A DNA stretch of 64,000 nucleotides from assembly GCF_002742335.1 (NCBI RefSeq), contig NZ_MDGR01000007.1, positions 748,501 through 812,500 on the forward strand, given 5' to 3'. The translations under genes were made by a program, and so were the position numbers. Source of the stretch: Reichenbachiella sp. 5M10 (GTDB lineage Bacteria; Bacteroidota; Bacteroidia; Cytophagales; Cyclobacteriaceae). Below are positions 1-9,731 of the stretch, piece by piece. The notes under the pieces were generated by a model. The model searched no databases and had not been told where the DNA came from. It worked only from the letters and a program-made list of their open reading frames with translations. The first letter of the stretch is position 1. Each line of letters starts with the position of its first letter.

Positions 1-116
1 AATAATACATGTTGATGGTCTCGCGTGTTTATACCCTGTAGATTTGGTGCTGTTGAGCATGAGGTAGGCAGTAGCTCGATCAGGTGGAGAAGCAGTGTTT
101 TTGTACTTCTCTCAAC

Positions 117-326
117 TTAATAATTTTTGATTTTGAGCAAGGTCGATTTTTCTGCACCGTTGTTGCCGATTGCCGCTATTTTGTCTTGGGTGTTTACTGT
201 CAGGTTGAGGTTCGAAAACAGTAAATCTTTGTTGGGACGTGTATATGAAAGCCGCTGTACGATCAATATGATTTCTTTTAAACAATCTGCTGCGTAGTTT
301 GCTGTCTTTAAATGGTCCGTAAGAAA
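117..326 (-). pseudogene. Remnant of an ABC-F type ATPase (Walker A region)
   Basis: A 69-codon open stretch on the minus strand has no start codon and is bounded by a stop on each side. Its translation contains RLSYTRPNKDLLFSNLNL followed by IAAIGNNGAEKSTLLKI. This matches the segment of ABC-F and other ABC ATPases that leads into the Walker A loop (GxNGxGKST). The second glycine is replaced by glutamate, and the frame ends at a stop ten codons later, so only a decayed fragment is left. The rest of the gene is not visible in the first 116 bases. The family assignment rests on this one motif. Confidence 0.6.
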
Positions 327-433
327 TTATTTTTTACATATTCTAGGGTGTTTTCTAGTCCAAATGTATGACTTTTTGATTTTCCTAACGCATGTGTTTG
401 AAGGATGCGGGTAGATGATGGCTTGATTATGGT
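308..433 (-). pseudogene. Unidentified C-terminal gene fragment
   Basis: A 41-codon open frame on the minus strand has no start codon and ends at a stop at 308-310. It overlaps the ABC-F remnant in another frame. The translation (containing KSHTFGLENTLEYVKNNFL) has balanced, protein-like composition and reads like the C-terminal tail of a real protein. The upstream coding part is missing after a stop at 434-436. The family was not recognised. Together with its neighbour it suggests that bases 1-490 are decayed coding DNA. Confidence 0.3.
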
Positions 434-492
434 TCAGGCTTTTAACATCACATTACTACATTTGGGTGTCAGAAATGAGGAGTGACTCTTAC

Positions 493-1332
493 TTAATCTG
501 GATTGGTTTGGGCTGGTTGACGTTTGTTGGAGTGGACGCGAGGGATGTGGACGAAGGGGCTTCTCATGAGATAGAGGAAGTTTTGTTTGTCTTCTTCGTC
601 GAATTCTGCCAGTCCGTATTTCATTTTGTCAATAGGCATGATTTTAAAGGTTCCGAAGATTCTGTCCCACAAGATGAAGACATCAGCATAGTTGGAGTCT
701 GTGTAGTACTGATCCTGCTGGTGATGCACTCTGTGATGGTCTGGCATGACGAAAAGCAGGCCGAGGGTGGAGTTGAGCCAAGAAGGGTAGTGTAGGTTGG
801 CATGTTGAACAAAAAAGAACAAATAGAGGACAAAATAGTACAGTGCCATAGAGAAGACATCAGTTCCAAACAAGGCTGCCGTGAGGATGTTGCCCGTACC
901 AAAGACCAAGAGGAGTTCGATGGGGTGAAAGCGAAAGACTGTCGAGGAATCCATCGTCGTGTCGCTATGGTGGACTCGATGAAACCTCCACAGTAGGGGG
1001 ATACGGTGTGTCCAACGATGCACCCAATAGGCTGTGATATCATACAGTGCGACAGAGAGGCAGAGTTTGACCCATAGTGGGAGCTCGAAGAGATAAAGCA
1101 GACCGATGTGCTGGCTGTTGAGCCATTGGATAATAAAAACCTGAAAAGTGACAAAAAAGAGGTTGAGTATGATCAATACGAGTTGGAACTGGATGTTTTG
1201 GAGGAGGTGTTTGATCCTACTTGGAAAAGTGAAGGGTGTTTTGGTGATCTGCTCTAGAGAGAAGAAGAAGGCAATGAACCCAATCACGATGTAATTGGGG
1301 TTAATACCTAATAGTTTGTTGAGGAAGTCCAT
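493..1332 (-). CDS. Sterol desaturase / fatty acid hydroxylase family protein
   Basis: This 279-residue integral membrane protein is predicted to be a di-iron oxygenase that hydroxylates or desaturates a lipid. The histidine clusters of the fatty acid hydroxylase superfamily are all present: HRWTH at 105-109, HRVHH at 118-122 and DHHRVHH at 198-204, with a further HANLH near 177-181. Hydrophobic segments lie before the first cluster (about 15-25, 50-70, 85-100) and between the second and third (about 137-175). The length is normal for the family. It stands alone on the minus strand. The lipid substrate cannot be read from the sequence. Confidence 0.88.
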   Translation of the reverse strand: MDFLNKLLGINPNYIVIGFIAFFFSLEQITKTPFTFPSRIKHLLQNIQFQLVLIILNLFFVTFQVFIIQWLNSQHIGLLYLFELPLWVKLCLSVALYDITAYWVHRWTHRIPLLWRFHRVHHSDTTMDSSTVFRFHPIELLLVFGTGNILTAALFGTDVFSMALYYFVLYLFFFVQHANLHYPSWLNSTLGLLFVMPDHHRVHHQQDQYYTDSNYADVFILWDRIFGTFKIMPIDKMKYGLAEFDEEDKQNFLYLMRSPFVHIPRVHSNKRQPAQTNPD

Positions 1333-1495
1333 TATTTTTTTTGGTTAGGTTGTTTTACTTTTTATTGTCTTAAGTGTCACATTACGAGTGGTTTAATTTA
1401 GTCAATTCGGTTGATATTGTTGCATTCTCCGCAGTGGAGCTTTGGGGAGAGGCATGCTCCTCGCTTTAGTCAAGTGTGATGTGGACGTTGGATTA

Positions 1496-2557
1496 CTAGT
1501 CAGAGAGGATATGGTTTTGCTCGTGAGCGATCAACCATTTTTTTCGTTCTATCCCTCCACCATACCCTGTCATGGTTCCGTCTTTCCCTATCACTCGATG
1601 ACATGGGATGATTATTGAAATCCGGTTGTGTCCGTTTGCTCTTGCTACTGCTCTGATTGCTTTTGGGTGATTGATTTTTTCAGCTTGCTGTTGATAGGTG
1701 ACCGTTTGTCCGTACTCGATTTTTTGCAAATATGCCCAGGCCGAATTTTGGAAATCCGTCCCTGGTGTCTCTAGTTTGACGTCAAAGGATTGCCTTTTGC
1801 CTTCAAAATACTCTTGTAACTCTTTCTTGACTTGCTTGATGTGTTCGTTTTCTCCGGAGATGATGTTGGCATTCAAGCGTCTTTGTATATCATCGAATTC
1901 AGTTTCGAGCATTCTCCGGTCTACAAATTCTAGTAGGCATATGCCGCGGTTCGTTGCACATACGAACATGGGACCAAGTGGTGTGGTGAGTCGGTTGATG
2001 AGAATGAGGTTTTTGTCTAAGCTTCTTTTGGGAGAGTTGCCAATGAGTTTTTTGTAGGTATATCCAAAACCACTCAACGACTCGAATCCAGTGTCAAAGG
2101 CTGTGTTCGTCGCGTTTTTCCCTTTGCGCAGCTCTTGATAGGCATTGTTGATTCTGTACATTCTTTGATAGGTTTGGAAAGTCATGCCGTAGTTTTTATT
2201 GAACCAGCGACGGACTACTTCGGGACTGATGTTCTTTTCACGAAGTTGGTAGTCTGTTATTTTCTCTTTTGGGTGGTTTTTGATTAGCTCGATGGCGTCT
2301 TGGACTTGATCGGGAGCCTCATTGGTGTTTTCGGTGGGTTTGCACACTTTGCAAGGCCTGTACCCATGATCCAATGCCTCTTTGAATGACGTAAAAAATT
2401 CAACATTCTGTAGTTTGGGTTTCCTCGCTCTACAAGTCGCTATACAAAAAACCGAGGTGGTTTTCACAGCGACAAAGAATATACCGACAAAGGCTTGATC
2501 TCTGTCGAGTAGGGCTTTGTAATAGGATTGTATTTGTTTGTTTTCCGTGATTAGCAT
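1496..2557 (-). CDS. ada: Ada-like O6-methylguanine-DNA methyltransferase and regulator
   Basis: This 353-residue protein combines an Ada-type zinc/methyl-acceptor domain, an AraC-type helix-turn-helix and a C-terminal methyltransferase. The N-terminal cysteines C38, C42, C69 and C72 match the four-cysteine site that accepts methyl groups from phosphotriesters. Residues about 80-180 form the HTH part. The suicidal alkyl acceptor is the PCHRV motif at 318-322 (C319). By analogy with E. coli Ada it repairs alkylated DNA and activates the alkylation response. The start overlaps the end of the upstream minus-strand gene by 7 bp, so the two are probably co-transcribed. It lacks an AlkA glycosylase part. 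Confidence 0.92.
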   Translation of the reverse strand: MLITENKQIQSYYKALLDRDQAFVGIFFVAVKTTSVFCIATCRARKPKLQNVEFFTSFKEALDHGYRPCKVCKPTENTNEAPDQVQDAIELIKNHPKEKITDYQLREKNISPEVVRRWFNKNYGMTFQTYQRMYRINNAYQELRKGKNATNTAFDTGFESLSGFGYTYKKLIGNSPKRSLDKNLILINRLTTPLGPMFVCATNRGICLLEFVDRRMLETEFDDIQRRLNANIISGENEHIKQVKKELQEYFEGKRQSFDVKLETPGTDFQNSAWAYLQKIEYGQTVTYQQQAEKINHPKAIRAVARANGHNRISIIIPCHRVIGKDGTMTGYGGGIERKKWLIAHEQNHILSD

Positions 2558-3333
2558 TTGAATAGGGGGCTAAATGAAGCTTCATTCAGGATGTCTTTCG
2601 TTGTTTTTTCAAAATACTGATACATCTTATCAAAGAGGAAGTTGCCCGTACTGATGCGTTTGACACCTAGCCGTCCCAAGGTGTCAAAGTCTGGGAGATT
2701 AGGCATGGACATGACGTTGATGGGTAAGTCTGTAGCTGCAACGATTTCTTTGATGTCTGACTCTTTTTCTAAGCAAGGGATGAATATTCCGTTTGCTCCT
2801 ACACGTTCGTACAGCTCCATTCTCTTTTTTGTTTCTTCTAAGATGTTGTCTTGCAGCAAGATAAATGTATCTGTCCTGACATTGATGAAAATATCGATCT
2901 CTGCCTGCTCTAAAAGTGCATTCACTTCATTTAGCATTTCTGCAAAGTCATCGGCAGGCACTAGGGTTCGTGTCTTTTTGATCACACTATCTTCCATATT
3001 GATTCCTACGACCCCCAACTGTACCAATCGTTTGATGTGGTTGACTATTACTTTGGGTTTGCGGCTGTAGCCTGCTTCTATATCCACAGATACAGGAAGG
3101 CTTGTGTTTTGGGTGATTTTCTTTATGAAATACTCCAATTCGGAAAACGCCATCTCTTCGCCATCTTGGTAGCCTAGAAGGGCTGCAATGGCTGCACTAG
3201 ATGTTCCAATGGCTTGAAAGTTTAGTGTATTGGCGGTTTTCGTACTGGGTACATCCCATACATTCCCGATGAGTAAGGGGCTACTTTGATTGTGTAAGTC
3301 TTTGAATGTCATCTTTTGATTCTTTTGATGCAA
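2551..3333 (-). CDS. Isocitrate lyase / PEP mutase (ICL/PEPM) family enzyme
   Basis: This 260-residue protein belongs to the ICL/PEPM TIM-barrel superfamily (methylisocitrate lyase, PEP phosphonomutase and relatives), which make or break C-C or C-P bonds next to a carboxylate. Supporting segments are PLLIGNVWD near the N-terminus, DIEAGYS (metal-binding region), GINMEDS and INVRTDTF. It shares an operon with the downstream ada-like gene, overlapping it by 7 bp. A second in-frame ATG seven codons in (3312) resembles the usual N-terminus of the subgroup (MTFKDLH) and may be the true start. The substrate is unknown; pairing with ada is seen in the sequence but unexplained. Confidence 0.8.
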   Translation of the reverse strand: MHQKNQKMTFKDLHNQSSPLLIGNVWDVPSTKTANTLNFQAIGTSSAAIAALLGYQDGEEMAFSELEYFIKKITQNTSLPVSVDIEAGYSRKPKVIVNHIKRLVQLGVVGINMEDSVIKKTRTLVPADDFAEMLNEVNALLEQAEIDIFINVRTDTFILLQDNILEETKKRMELYERVGANGIFIPCLEKESDIKEIVAATDLPINVMSMPNLPDFDTLGRLGVKRISTGNFLFDKMYQYFEKTTKDILNEASFSPLFKC

Positions 3334-3606
3334 AGTACCGATGAAGACTTTTGTGGAGCAACCGAAAATTGGACGAGTATTTTTTTCTAGGTAGTGAAGG
3401 AGGTTGATTGGTTATTGAGCTGGGTTGAACCTGAATTGTGCAATTCAGGGGTTAAAAGCTAGATCATCAATTTGCCGAATGAGGTTTCACTGAGCGTAAT
3501 GATAATGACCAATTGGGTGAAGATTGAGTTCCAAAGAAATTATCTATTCTGTTCTTCTATTAACTCTGAGGGGCTATTGCATCATTCGGATTGAAACGGA
3601 AAAAGA

Positions 3607-3639
3607 AACCCCCAACGAAGATGTAATTCGTTGGGGGTT
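3607..3639 (-). terminator. Rho-independent terminator of the MarR/RND operon
   Basis: A perfect 13-bp stem (3607-3619 with 3627-3639) closes a 7-nt loop. On the minus strand it is followed by a T-rich tail (TTTCTTTTT). It sits just after the tolC-like stop, so it ends transcription of the 9716-3659 operon. The remaining non-coding bases from 3334 to 3606 show nothing recognisable. Confidence 0.85.
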
Positions 3640-3658
3640 GATATCAGTGGCTCAGGAA

Positions 3659-4984
3659 CTAGAAGCTAGCTTGTAGTAGGGTGCCGCTGAGTTGCAGGAG
3701 TGCGAGCTCTGCTTGTTTGGCGCTGTACTTGGCTTGGTTGTAGTTGAGGTTGGCGTTGAGTAGGTTGAACTGCGCCTGTCTAAATTCAATCGAGGTGATC
3801 TGTCCGAGTTGGTATTGCTCTTGAGATCGGTCAAAGTTGCGCTCGTTGGTTTGCAGGTTTTTGGCTTCAGCCTGCATGACGAAGAGTGCCGTCTGGTAGA
3901 TTGTCCAGGCGTTTTGCAACTGCGTCTCGAGAGTTAGCTCTGCTTTTTCGAGCGTGACTTGCTGGTTTTCATAGGCGAGTCTACTGTTTTGTCGCTGGAT
4001 ATTGGATTTTCCTCCATCGAAGATGTTCCAAGATAGAGAGGCACCGACCGTAGCGGTGGTCGAGTTGATCTCGCTGAGGAAGTTGCCGGGCGCATTGTGG
4101 TTGTAGTTGTATCCGTAGGATCCGTTGATTCCGATTTTTGGAATGATGGCGGATTGAGCCGTCCGGATGCCATAATGGCTACTGGTGAGGCGACTTCTTT
4201 CTTGCAGCAAAGTAGCGTTGTATGCTTGTGCATTTTCTGCTAGGGTGTTGTACAAGAGGCCGTCAAATACCAACGTAGTATCTACCTCAAATTCCACGCT
4301 CACGTCTCGTCCCATCATCAAGTTGAGGTTTCGCTTTTCGTTGCGGAGCTGCTGCTGGATCGTCAAGTAACTGATACTGTCTGTGTTGTAATCCACCTCG
4401 GCATTGAGTACATCTAGATTGGTGTTTTGACCATAGTCATAGCTGTACTTGGCGCGCTGCAAGCGATCACGAGAGATGTCCAACGTTTGCTTTTGATTGA
4501 GCTCGTTTTCGGTGAGGCGCGCGATCTCATAGTATCCCGTAAATAGGTTGATCAACGTGTTTTCCATCACAGTGCGTGCCTGTAGCTCACTGAGTTGATA
4601 GTTGACCTGTAGGATTTTGTAATCATACAATCTACCCATACCATCAAACACCGTGTAGTTGAGCTGTACTTGAGCATTCGCACCGTAGCTGTTTGCTCCA
4701 TTGATCGTGGTGTCTGCTCCAGAGCTGTAGGACAGGTTGGAGTTGGATACCGAATAGTTTCCAGCAGCAGAGCCATTGACTGTCGGCAGGTAGCCACTGT
4801 TGAGCAAACCGGCGTTGTTTTCGGCGACCTCTTGGTCGATTGTGGCTGCTCGGATGTCAAAATTGTTTTCCAAGGCGATGGATACCGCATCGGATTTGCT
4901 CAGTACTTCTTGTCCCAGGGCTGAGGGCATGGACCCCAGACTCAAGATTGCTATGATGATGTATTTATTCATGACCGTGTTCAC
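3659..4984 (-). CDS. TolC-family outer membrane efflux protein
   Basis: This 441-residue protein is the outer-membrane channel of a tripartite RND pump. It has an N-terminal signal peptide ending near ALGQ, followed by two repeats rich in coiled-coil heptads, as in TolC/OprM. Typical segments are LSKSDAVSIALENNFDIRAA at the start of the mature chain and LLNANLNYNQAKYSAKQAELALLQLSG at the end. It overlaps the end of the RND gene by 20 bp and is the last gene of the operon, directly before a strong terminator. The exported compounds cannot be deduced. Confidence 0.93.
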   Translation of the reverse strand: MNTVMNKYIIIAILSLGSMPSALGQEVLSKSDAVSIALENNFDIRAATIDQEVAENNAGLLNSGYLPTVNGSAAGNYSVSNSNLSYSSGADTTINGANSYGANAQVQLNYTVFDGMGRLYDYKILQVNYQLSELQARTVMENTLINLFTGYYEIARLTENELNQKQTLDISRDRLQRAKYSYDYGQNTNLDVLNAEVDYNTDSISYLTIQQQLRNEKRNLNLMMGRDVSVEFEVDTTLVFDGLLYNTLAENAQAYNATLLQERSRLTSSHYGIRTAQSAIIPKIGINGSYGYNYNHNAPGNFLSEINSTTATVGASLSWNIFDGGKSNIQRQNSRLAYENQQVTLEKAELTLETQLQNAWTIYQTALFVMQAEAKNLQTNERNFDRSQEQYQLGQITSIEFRQAQFNLLNANLNYNQAKYSAKQAELALLQLSGTLLQASF

Positions 4985-7900
4985 CGTTTTCTACTTCTAA
5001 TTCTTTTACTGCACGTTCTACTTCTTCTTGGGTTGGCTTCTTGCCATGCCATAACCATAGACAATAGACTTTGACGTCATTGCCTGTAGCGAGCATGAGT
5101 GGTAGCATGACCAGCGTCAGCACAGTCGCCATGACGATACCGTAGGCGATGGCGATGGCCATTGGGATCAGAAACTGTGCCTGACGACTCGTCTCAAAAA
5201 TCAATGGAGCTAAACCTGCTACTGTCGTGATGGATGTCAAAAAGATGGCCCGGAACCTTGACTTGCCCGCTTCGATTAGCGCATCGTTGTAGTTCATGCC
5301 TTCTTTCAAGTTACTGTTCATCTTGCCGATGAGCACCAACCCGTCGTTGACGACTATACCGATCAATGCGATGATACCGAGGAAGGACAGCATGTTGATC
5401 GGGAACTCATGTATCCAGTGTCCCCAAGCTACACCAATCAGACTAAACGGGATCATTAGCAACAGCAAGAGGGGCTGGCTGAACGACCGGAACGTAAAGG
5501 CAATGATCAGGAAGATGGAGAAAAAGATAATCGGAATGACTTTTGCCGCAGAAGTCTGCGTCTTGTTTGCTTCACGATTTTGTCCTTCAAATATCGGCGA
5601 GACGTTGGGGTATTTGGCTTTGAGTATAGGAAGCATGTCTTCCTTGATGGTAGCCATGACCTCAGTTGCACTTGTCTTCGGGTCTTTGAAATCCGCATCG
5701 ACACGGATTTCCCGTTTCCCGTTGAGGTGATTGATAGAGATCTCACCACGAGCGATTTCATAATTCACAATTTCGCTGAGTGGTACACGATCACCCTGTG
5801 GGCTGACGATACGCATGTCGTCTAGGTTTTTGATCGAGGAGCGTTCTTCCTCGTCGTAGCGTACCCAGACTTTGATTTCATCTCTGCGACGCTGAAATCT
5901 CTGGGCTTGGTAGCCAAAGAAGCCGTTACGAACTTGACCAATCACATCGTCGAGCCTGAAGCCCATGGCATAGGCGCGATCCTTGAGTGTGATTTTGATC
6001 TCCTTGATGCCCTGTGGGTCGTTGTCTTGGATGTCTTTGAGGAGTGCATTTTCTTTCATGTATTCCTTGAGATCTGCTTTGGCTCCTTTGAGCTCTTCGA
6101 TGTTGTCACTGAGCAGGGAGATGGAGATCGGTAGACCACCGAAGTTACCCCCCGAACTGTACACCACGCTTTCTGCACTATGAATTTCACCTACTGCTTC
6201 GCTGACCGCTGTAGAGAGTTCATAGGATGGAAACATCCGTTCTTCGCCAGGGAGGAGGTGGATGTACAGTGTGGCTTTGGATGTGCCAGGGCCAATTCTT
6301 CGGATGATGTTTTCGATGGCGTCCTTGTCTTGTTTCTGATCAAAGCGCTCACTTACTTCCCAAGTGATTCGTTCGATTTCTGTAATAATCGAGTCTGTGA
6401 TGGACTCATGAGTCCCTTGTGGCATGGTGAGTGAGATGGTGACTCGATCACTGGCTATCTGAGGAAAGAAAGTCGTACGAATGATTCCAGCGTTCATTGA
6501 GCCTATCGTCAGTGCCAGCATGAATACCGGAATGGCAAACCCTAGAAGTTTGTGATGCAAAAAGAACTCTAAGAAGGGGACATAGGCTTTGTCCCTGAAC
6601 CAATTCATGCCTTGCTCTGCATAGCGGTTGAATGCGTAGGTCTTTTGTTCCTTGGATAGGGCCTTGGAGTGTGCTACGTGTGAAGGCAGGATGATGAGTG
6701 CCTCTACTAGTGAGATACTTAGCGTCAAGATCACGATGGTTGCGACCTCTCCAAAGAACTCTCCGATACGTCCCTCCAAAAAGAAGAAGGTCGAGAAGGC
6801 TACCAATGTCGTCAGAATCGCCGAGATGATCGCTGGGAATACTTCGCGTGTACCGACTACTGCTGCTTGGATCGGGCTCAGCCCACGCTCGTAGTGGTAG
6901 TAGATGTTTTCTGCGATCACGATCCCATCATCGACGAGGATACCGATCACGATGATCATCCCAAAGAGGGAGAGGACGTTGATTGTGACTCCAGCAAATG
7001 ATGCGAAGATGAACATCCCCAAAAATGCAATCGGTAAACCGAAGGCTACCCAAAAGGCAAGCCTTGGTTTCAAGAAGATGGCTAAGAAAAAGAGCACGAG
7101 TAGCATCCCCACTACGCCGTTTTCGAGCAGTAGCTGTGAGCGTTGTAGCACTGTGATGGATGAGTCACGGATGATGTCCAGTTGGACATTGTCATGTGTC
7201 GCGTTGAATTCGGTGATGTAGGCCTTGGTTTTTTCTGCTACATCGATCAAGTCTTCGGAGATCGTCGCGTCTGTCCGTAGGCGAACGGCCTGTTTCCCGT
7301 TGTAAAACAGCCTGTCAGGTGTCTCAGACCAGCGGTCACGCACAATAGCTATGTCACGTAGACGGATGAGGTTACCATTGTCACTGGCTTTGACGATCAG
7401 GTGATCCAGTTCGTCACCGTAGTATGCGCGGTTGCTGACTCGGATCAGGTATTCCTCTGTAGGGGTCTTGATGGTACCACCTGTGACTAGGATGTTGGTC
7501 GAGGAGATGGCACGTGCCACATCTTCGAAAGTCAAGTCATAGGCTCTTAGTTTGTCTTCGCTCAGCGCAATTTCAATCTCTTCTTCTGGATAGCCGATGA
7601 TGTCTACCTGTGAGATGCCAGGGATGTTTTTGAGGTCTGTTTCGACATCTCGTGCCATGGATTTGAGAGAAGTCAACGGGACGTTGTCTCCGCTGAGGGT
7701 CATCGAGATTACCTCTGTGATGAATATCCCTTTGGAGACTACGGGGGGCTCCATCCCGACAGGGAAAGAAGGGATACGGTCGACGGCATTTTTGACATCT
7801 GCGAGTACGGCATCTATGTCGTACCCTTTGAGTACTTCGACGTAGATACTGGCACTGTTTTCGGAGGAGGTAGAAGTGAACCTATCAATACCTACTAGTC

Positions 7901-8120
7901 CACGGATATTGTCTTCGATCTTGAGGACGATTCCTTCTTCCATCTCTTGAGGAGAGGCTCCTGGGTAGGTCACGCTGACCGTGATGTCTCGGCTTTCCAC
8001 CAAGGGAAAAAAGGAAGACTTGAGGTTGAAGAGCCCCGTCAGTCCCAAAAAGACAAACGCAATGACGATGATCCAGCCTGCGACTGGATATTTGATGAAA
8101 TGGTCAATGATTTTTTGCAT
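4965..8120 (-). CDS. RND efflux permease (AcrB/MexB-like)
   Basis: This 1051-residue inner-membrane proton-driven transporter has the usual RND layout: TM1 at about 13-32, a large periplasmic loop, TM2-6, a second loop and TM8-12. RND hallmarks seen are SVTYPGASPQEMEE after TM1, the GMIIVIGILVDDGIVIAENI segment in TM4 with the paired aspartates needed for proton relay, and GIIALIGIVVNDGLVLIGKM in the second half. Its length is near the family norm. It lies between the membrane fusion protein (3 bp away) and tolC (20-bp overlap) in a MarR-led operon. Confidence 0.95.
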   Translation of the reverse strand: MQKIIDHFIKYPVAGWIIVIAFVFLGLTGLFNLKSSFFPLVESRDITVSVTYPGASPQEMEEGIVLKIEDNIRGLVGIDRFTSTSSENSASIYVEVLKGYDIDAVLADVKNAVDRIPSFPVGMEPPVVSKGIFITEVISMTLSGDNVPLTSLKSMARDVETDLKNIPGISQVDIIGYPEEEIEIALSEDKLRAYDLTFEDVARAISSTNILVTGGTIKTPTEEYLIRVSNRAYYGDELDHLIVKASDNGNLIRLRDIAIVRDRWSETPDRLFYNGKQAVRLRTDATISEDLIDVAEKTKAYITEFNATHDNVQLDIIRDSSITVLQRSQLLLENGVVGMLLVLFFLAIFLKPRLAFWVAFGLPIAFLGMFIFASFAGVTINVLSLFGMIIVIGILVDDGIVIAENIYYHYERGLSPIQAAVVGTREVFPAIISAILTTLVAFSTFFFLEGRIGEFFGEVATIVILTLSISLVEALIILPSHVAHSKALSKEQKTYAFNRYAEQGMNWFRDKAYVPFLEFFLHHKLLGFAIPVFMLALTIGSMNAGIIRTTFFPQIASDRVTISLTMPQGTHESITDSIITEIERITWEVSERFDQKQDKDAIENIIRRIGPGTSKATLYIHLLPGEERMFPSYELSTAVSEAVGEIHSAESVVYSSGGNFGGLPISISLLSDNIEELKGAKADLKEYMKENALLKDIQDNDPQGIKEIKITLKDRAYAMGFRLDDVIGQVRNGFFGYQAQRFQRRRDEIKVWVRYDEEERSSIKNLDDMRIVSPQGDRVPLSEIVNYEIARGEISINHLNGKREIRVDADFKDPKTSATEVMATIKEDMLPILKAKYPNVSPIFEGQNREANKTQTSAAKVIPIIFFSIFLIIAFTFRSFSQPLLLLLMIPFSLIGVAWGHWIHEFPINMLSFLGIIALIGIVVNDGLVLIGKMNSNLKEGMNYNDALIEAGKSRFRAIFLTSITTVAGLAPLIFETSRQAQFLIPMAIAIAYGIVMATVLTLVMLPLMLATGNDVKVYCLWLWHGKKPTQEEVERAVKELEVENGEHGHE

Positions 8121-8123
8121 GAC

Positions 8124-9242
8124 TTACTGCTTGTTTTCGCTGTATACTTTGACTTCCATGCCTTCGTAGGCACCAGGGATCAGTTTGGATACGATCTCTG
8201 TCCCATCGGCTAGACCTGAGACGATGACGGTCTCTTGGGTTTTGTGGATGATCTGGATGGGGGCGAGCTTGAGTTTGTGATCCACGACGGTGTATACTTT
8301 GCTACCACCGACGAGCAGTTTACTATTCATTTCGTAGACTTGATCTACTTTTTGTCCTTCGATGTGTGCTTCGAGGTAGAGCCCTTCTTTGAGACCTTCT
8401 CCCTTTACGTCGATGAATACGAGTATGGTCTGGGTAGTAGCGTCTACTTTGCCATTGATACGGGCGACTTTTCCTACCCACGCTTGATCTGACTCTGGGG
8501 ACGAGACCATTACATTTTGGCCTGGTGCCAAAGAAGAAATCATCGAATGGCTGATGGCGATTTCTAACTCATAGACGGACGGATCGATGAACTCTCCCAG
8601 TTTTTGCCCTGTACGGATGACGGTACCTGGACGGACCAGCGCCTCAGTGACCACACCACTGTAAGGGGCGCGGATAGTGTATTTACTTTGGACTATTTCT
8701 AGATTCTTGGTGTTGTAGTAGGTGGTATAGATGTTTTTGCCAGTGATGAAGTATTTCTCCTTGTCAGAAGTCGTCTTTGGCAATGCCGGTATGGGCTTGT
8801 CTATGTCAAAATTCATCACATATTGGTTCCACTGCTCGAATGATTCTGGATAATCCAGTCTGAGGTCAGGAAGGATGCTGGTGACCAAGTTTTGGAGGAC
8901 ACTCTTCTGCGCCTGTAGATTGGCATAGGCGTCACTGCTCTTGATTTTGACGAGGACTTGTCCTTTGCTAAAAGGCACTCCCGCTTTGAATTCCTTTCCC
9001 GTAGTCTGCATCACGCCTTGTACCTCAGCATAGATATCTGCTTTGTATTTGGCGGTGAGTCGGCCACTTTCGGTGATGTGGATGGACTCGGACTGGTTTT
9101 TTACCCTTTCTGTGAAAATGGTGGAGAGTGCTTTCTCTGCCGGCTTTTTTTCATCCTTTTCGAGGTTGGATATTTTGTTGTACCCGAAGATACCTGCAGC
9201 AATCAGTGCTAACCCTAATACAATTGTGACTTTTCTGTTCAT
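8124..9242 (-). CDS. Efflux RND transporter periplasmic adaptor (membrane fusion protein)
   Basis: This 372-residue HlyD/AcrA-type adaptor links the RND permease to TolC. Residues about 5-20 form a single N-terminal membrane anchor. The lipoyl-like half motifs (YAEVQGVMQTTGKEFKAGVPFSKGQVLVKI and YTIRAPYSGVVTEALVRPGTVI) and the beta-barrel part follow in order. It is 3 bp from the marR stop on one side and 3 bp from the RND start on the other, so translation is probably coupled. No lipobox is seen. Confidence 0.93.
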   Translation of the reverse strand: MNRKVTIVLGLALIAAGIFGYNKISNLEKDEKKPAEKALSTIFTERVKNQSESIHITESGRLTAKYKADIYAEVQGVMQTTGKEFKAGVPFSKGQVLVKIKSSDAYANLQAQKSVLQNLVTSILPDLRLDYPESFEQWNQYVMNFDIDKPIPALPKTTSDKEKYFITGKNIYTTYYNTKNLEIVQSKYTIRAPYSGVVTEALVRPGTVIRTGQKLGEFIDPSVYELEIAISHSMISSLAPGQNVMVSSPESDQAWVGKVARINGKVDATTQTILVFIDVKGEGLKEGLYLEAHIEGQKVDQVYEMNSKLLVGGSKVYTVVDHKLKLAPIQIIHKTQETVIVSGLADGTEIVSKLIPGAYEGMEVKVYSENKQ

Positions 9243-9245
9243 GAT

Positions 9246-9716
9246 TTAATGCTTGCAAGGAATAAGAAACTCATCCGCATTGATGTTTTCTCTGATCCTT
9301 TGTAATACTCCTAATGTTGTTGATAGTTCTTCTTTTGTGATGCCGGACTGTATCAGTTGGATTGACTCTACCAGTGCAGGTAGGGCTCGGTCCAGTTCTT
9401 CTTTTCCCTGCGGGGAAATGAATACCAAATTGGTTCGCTTGTCCGTGTCAGAACCTTTTCGGTAGACGAGGTTTTTTTTCTCCATCGTCGTGAGCAGTCG
9501 TGCGAGCGTCGTTTTCTCTCGGCTTGCAAAACTGGCCAGATCATTTTGCTTGATTCCTTCGTGTTTGGAAAGAACCCGCAGCAGAATGAATTGTGCCTTG
9601 GTCAGCTGGATGCCATTACTGGCAAACATTTCAGTGATGAAATGATCCAATGCCTTGGTAGTTTTGCCAATCCAGGGCAACAATGATTTGTCTAATGGGT
9701 GCATATTTTTGCTCAT
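9246..9716 (-). CDS. MarR-family transcriptional regulator
   Basis: This 156-residue winged-helix regulator has the MarR core: ALDHFITEMFASNGIQLTKAQFILLRVLSKHEGIKQNDLA, then the recognition helix and wing (SREKTTLARLLTTMEKKNLVYRKGSDTDKR). It is the first gene of the operon that encodes a complete RND pump. By family logic it represses this operon until a ligand releases it. An inverted repeat that overlaps the predicted promoter lies directly upstream (9747-9770) and is the likely autoregulatory site. Confidence 0.93.
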   Translation of the reverse strand: MSKNMHPLDKSLLPWIGKTTKALDHFITEMFASNGIQLTKAQFILLRVLSKHEGIKQNDLASFASREKTTLARLLTTMEKKNLVYRKGSDTDKRTNLVFISPQGKEELDRALPALVESIQLIQSGITKEELSTTLGVLQRIRENINADEFLIPCKH

Positions 9717-9731
9717 CTTCGAATGGGAATA

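Noticed and set aside
466-795. 109-codon plus-strand frame
   Set aside because: It is antisense to the hydroxylase gene, whose histidine motifs are intact.
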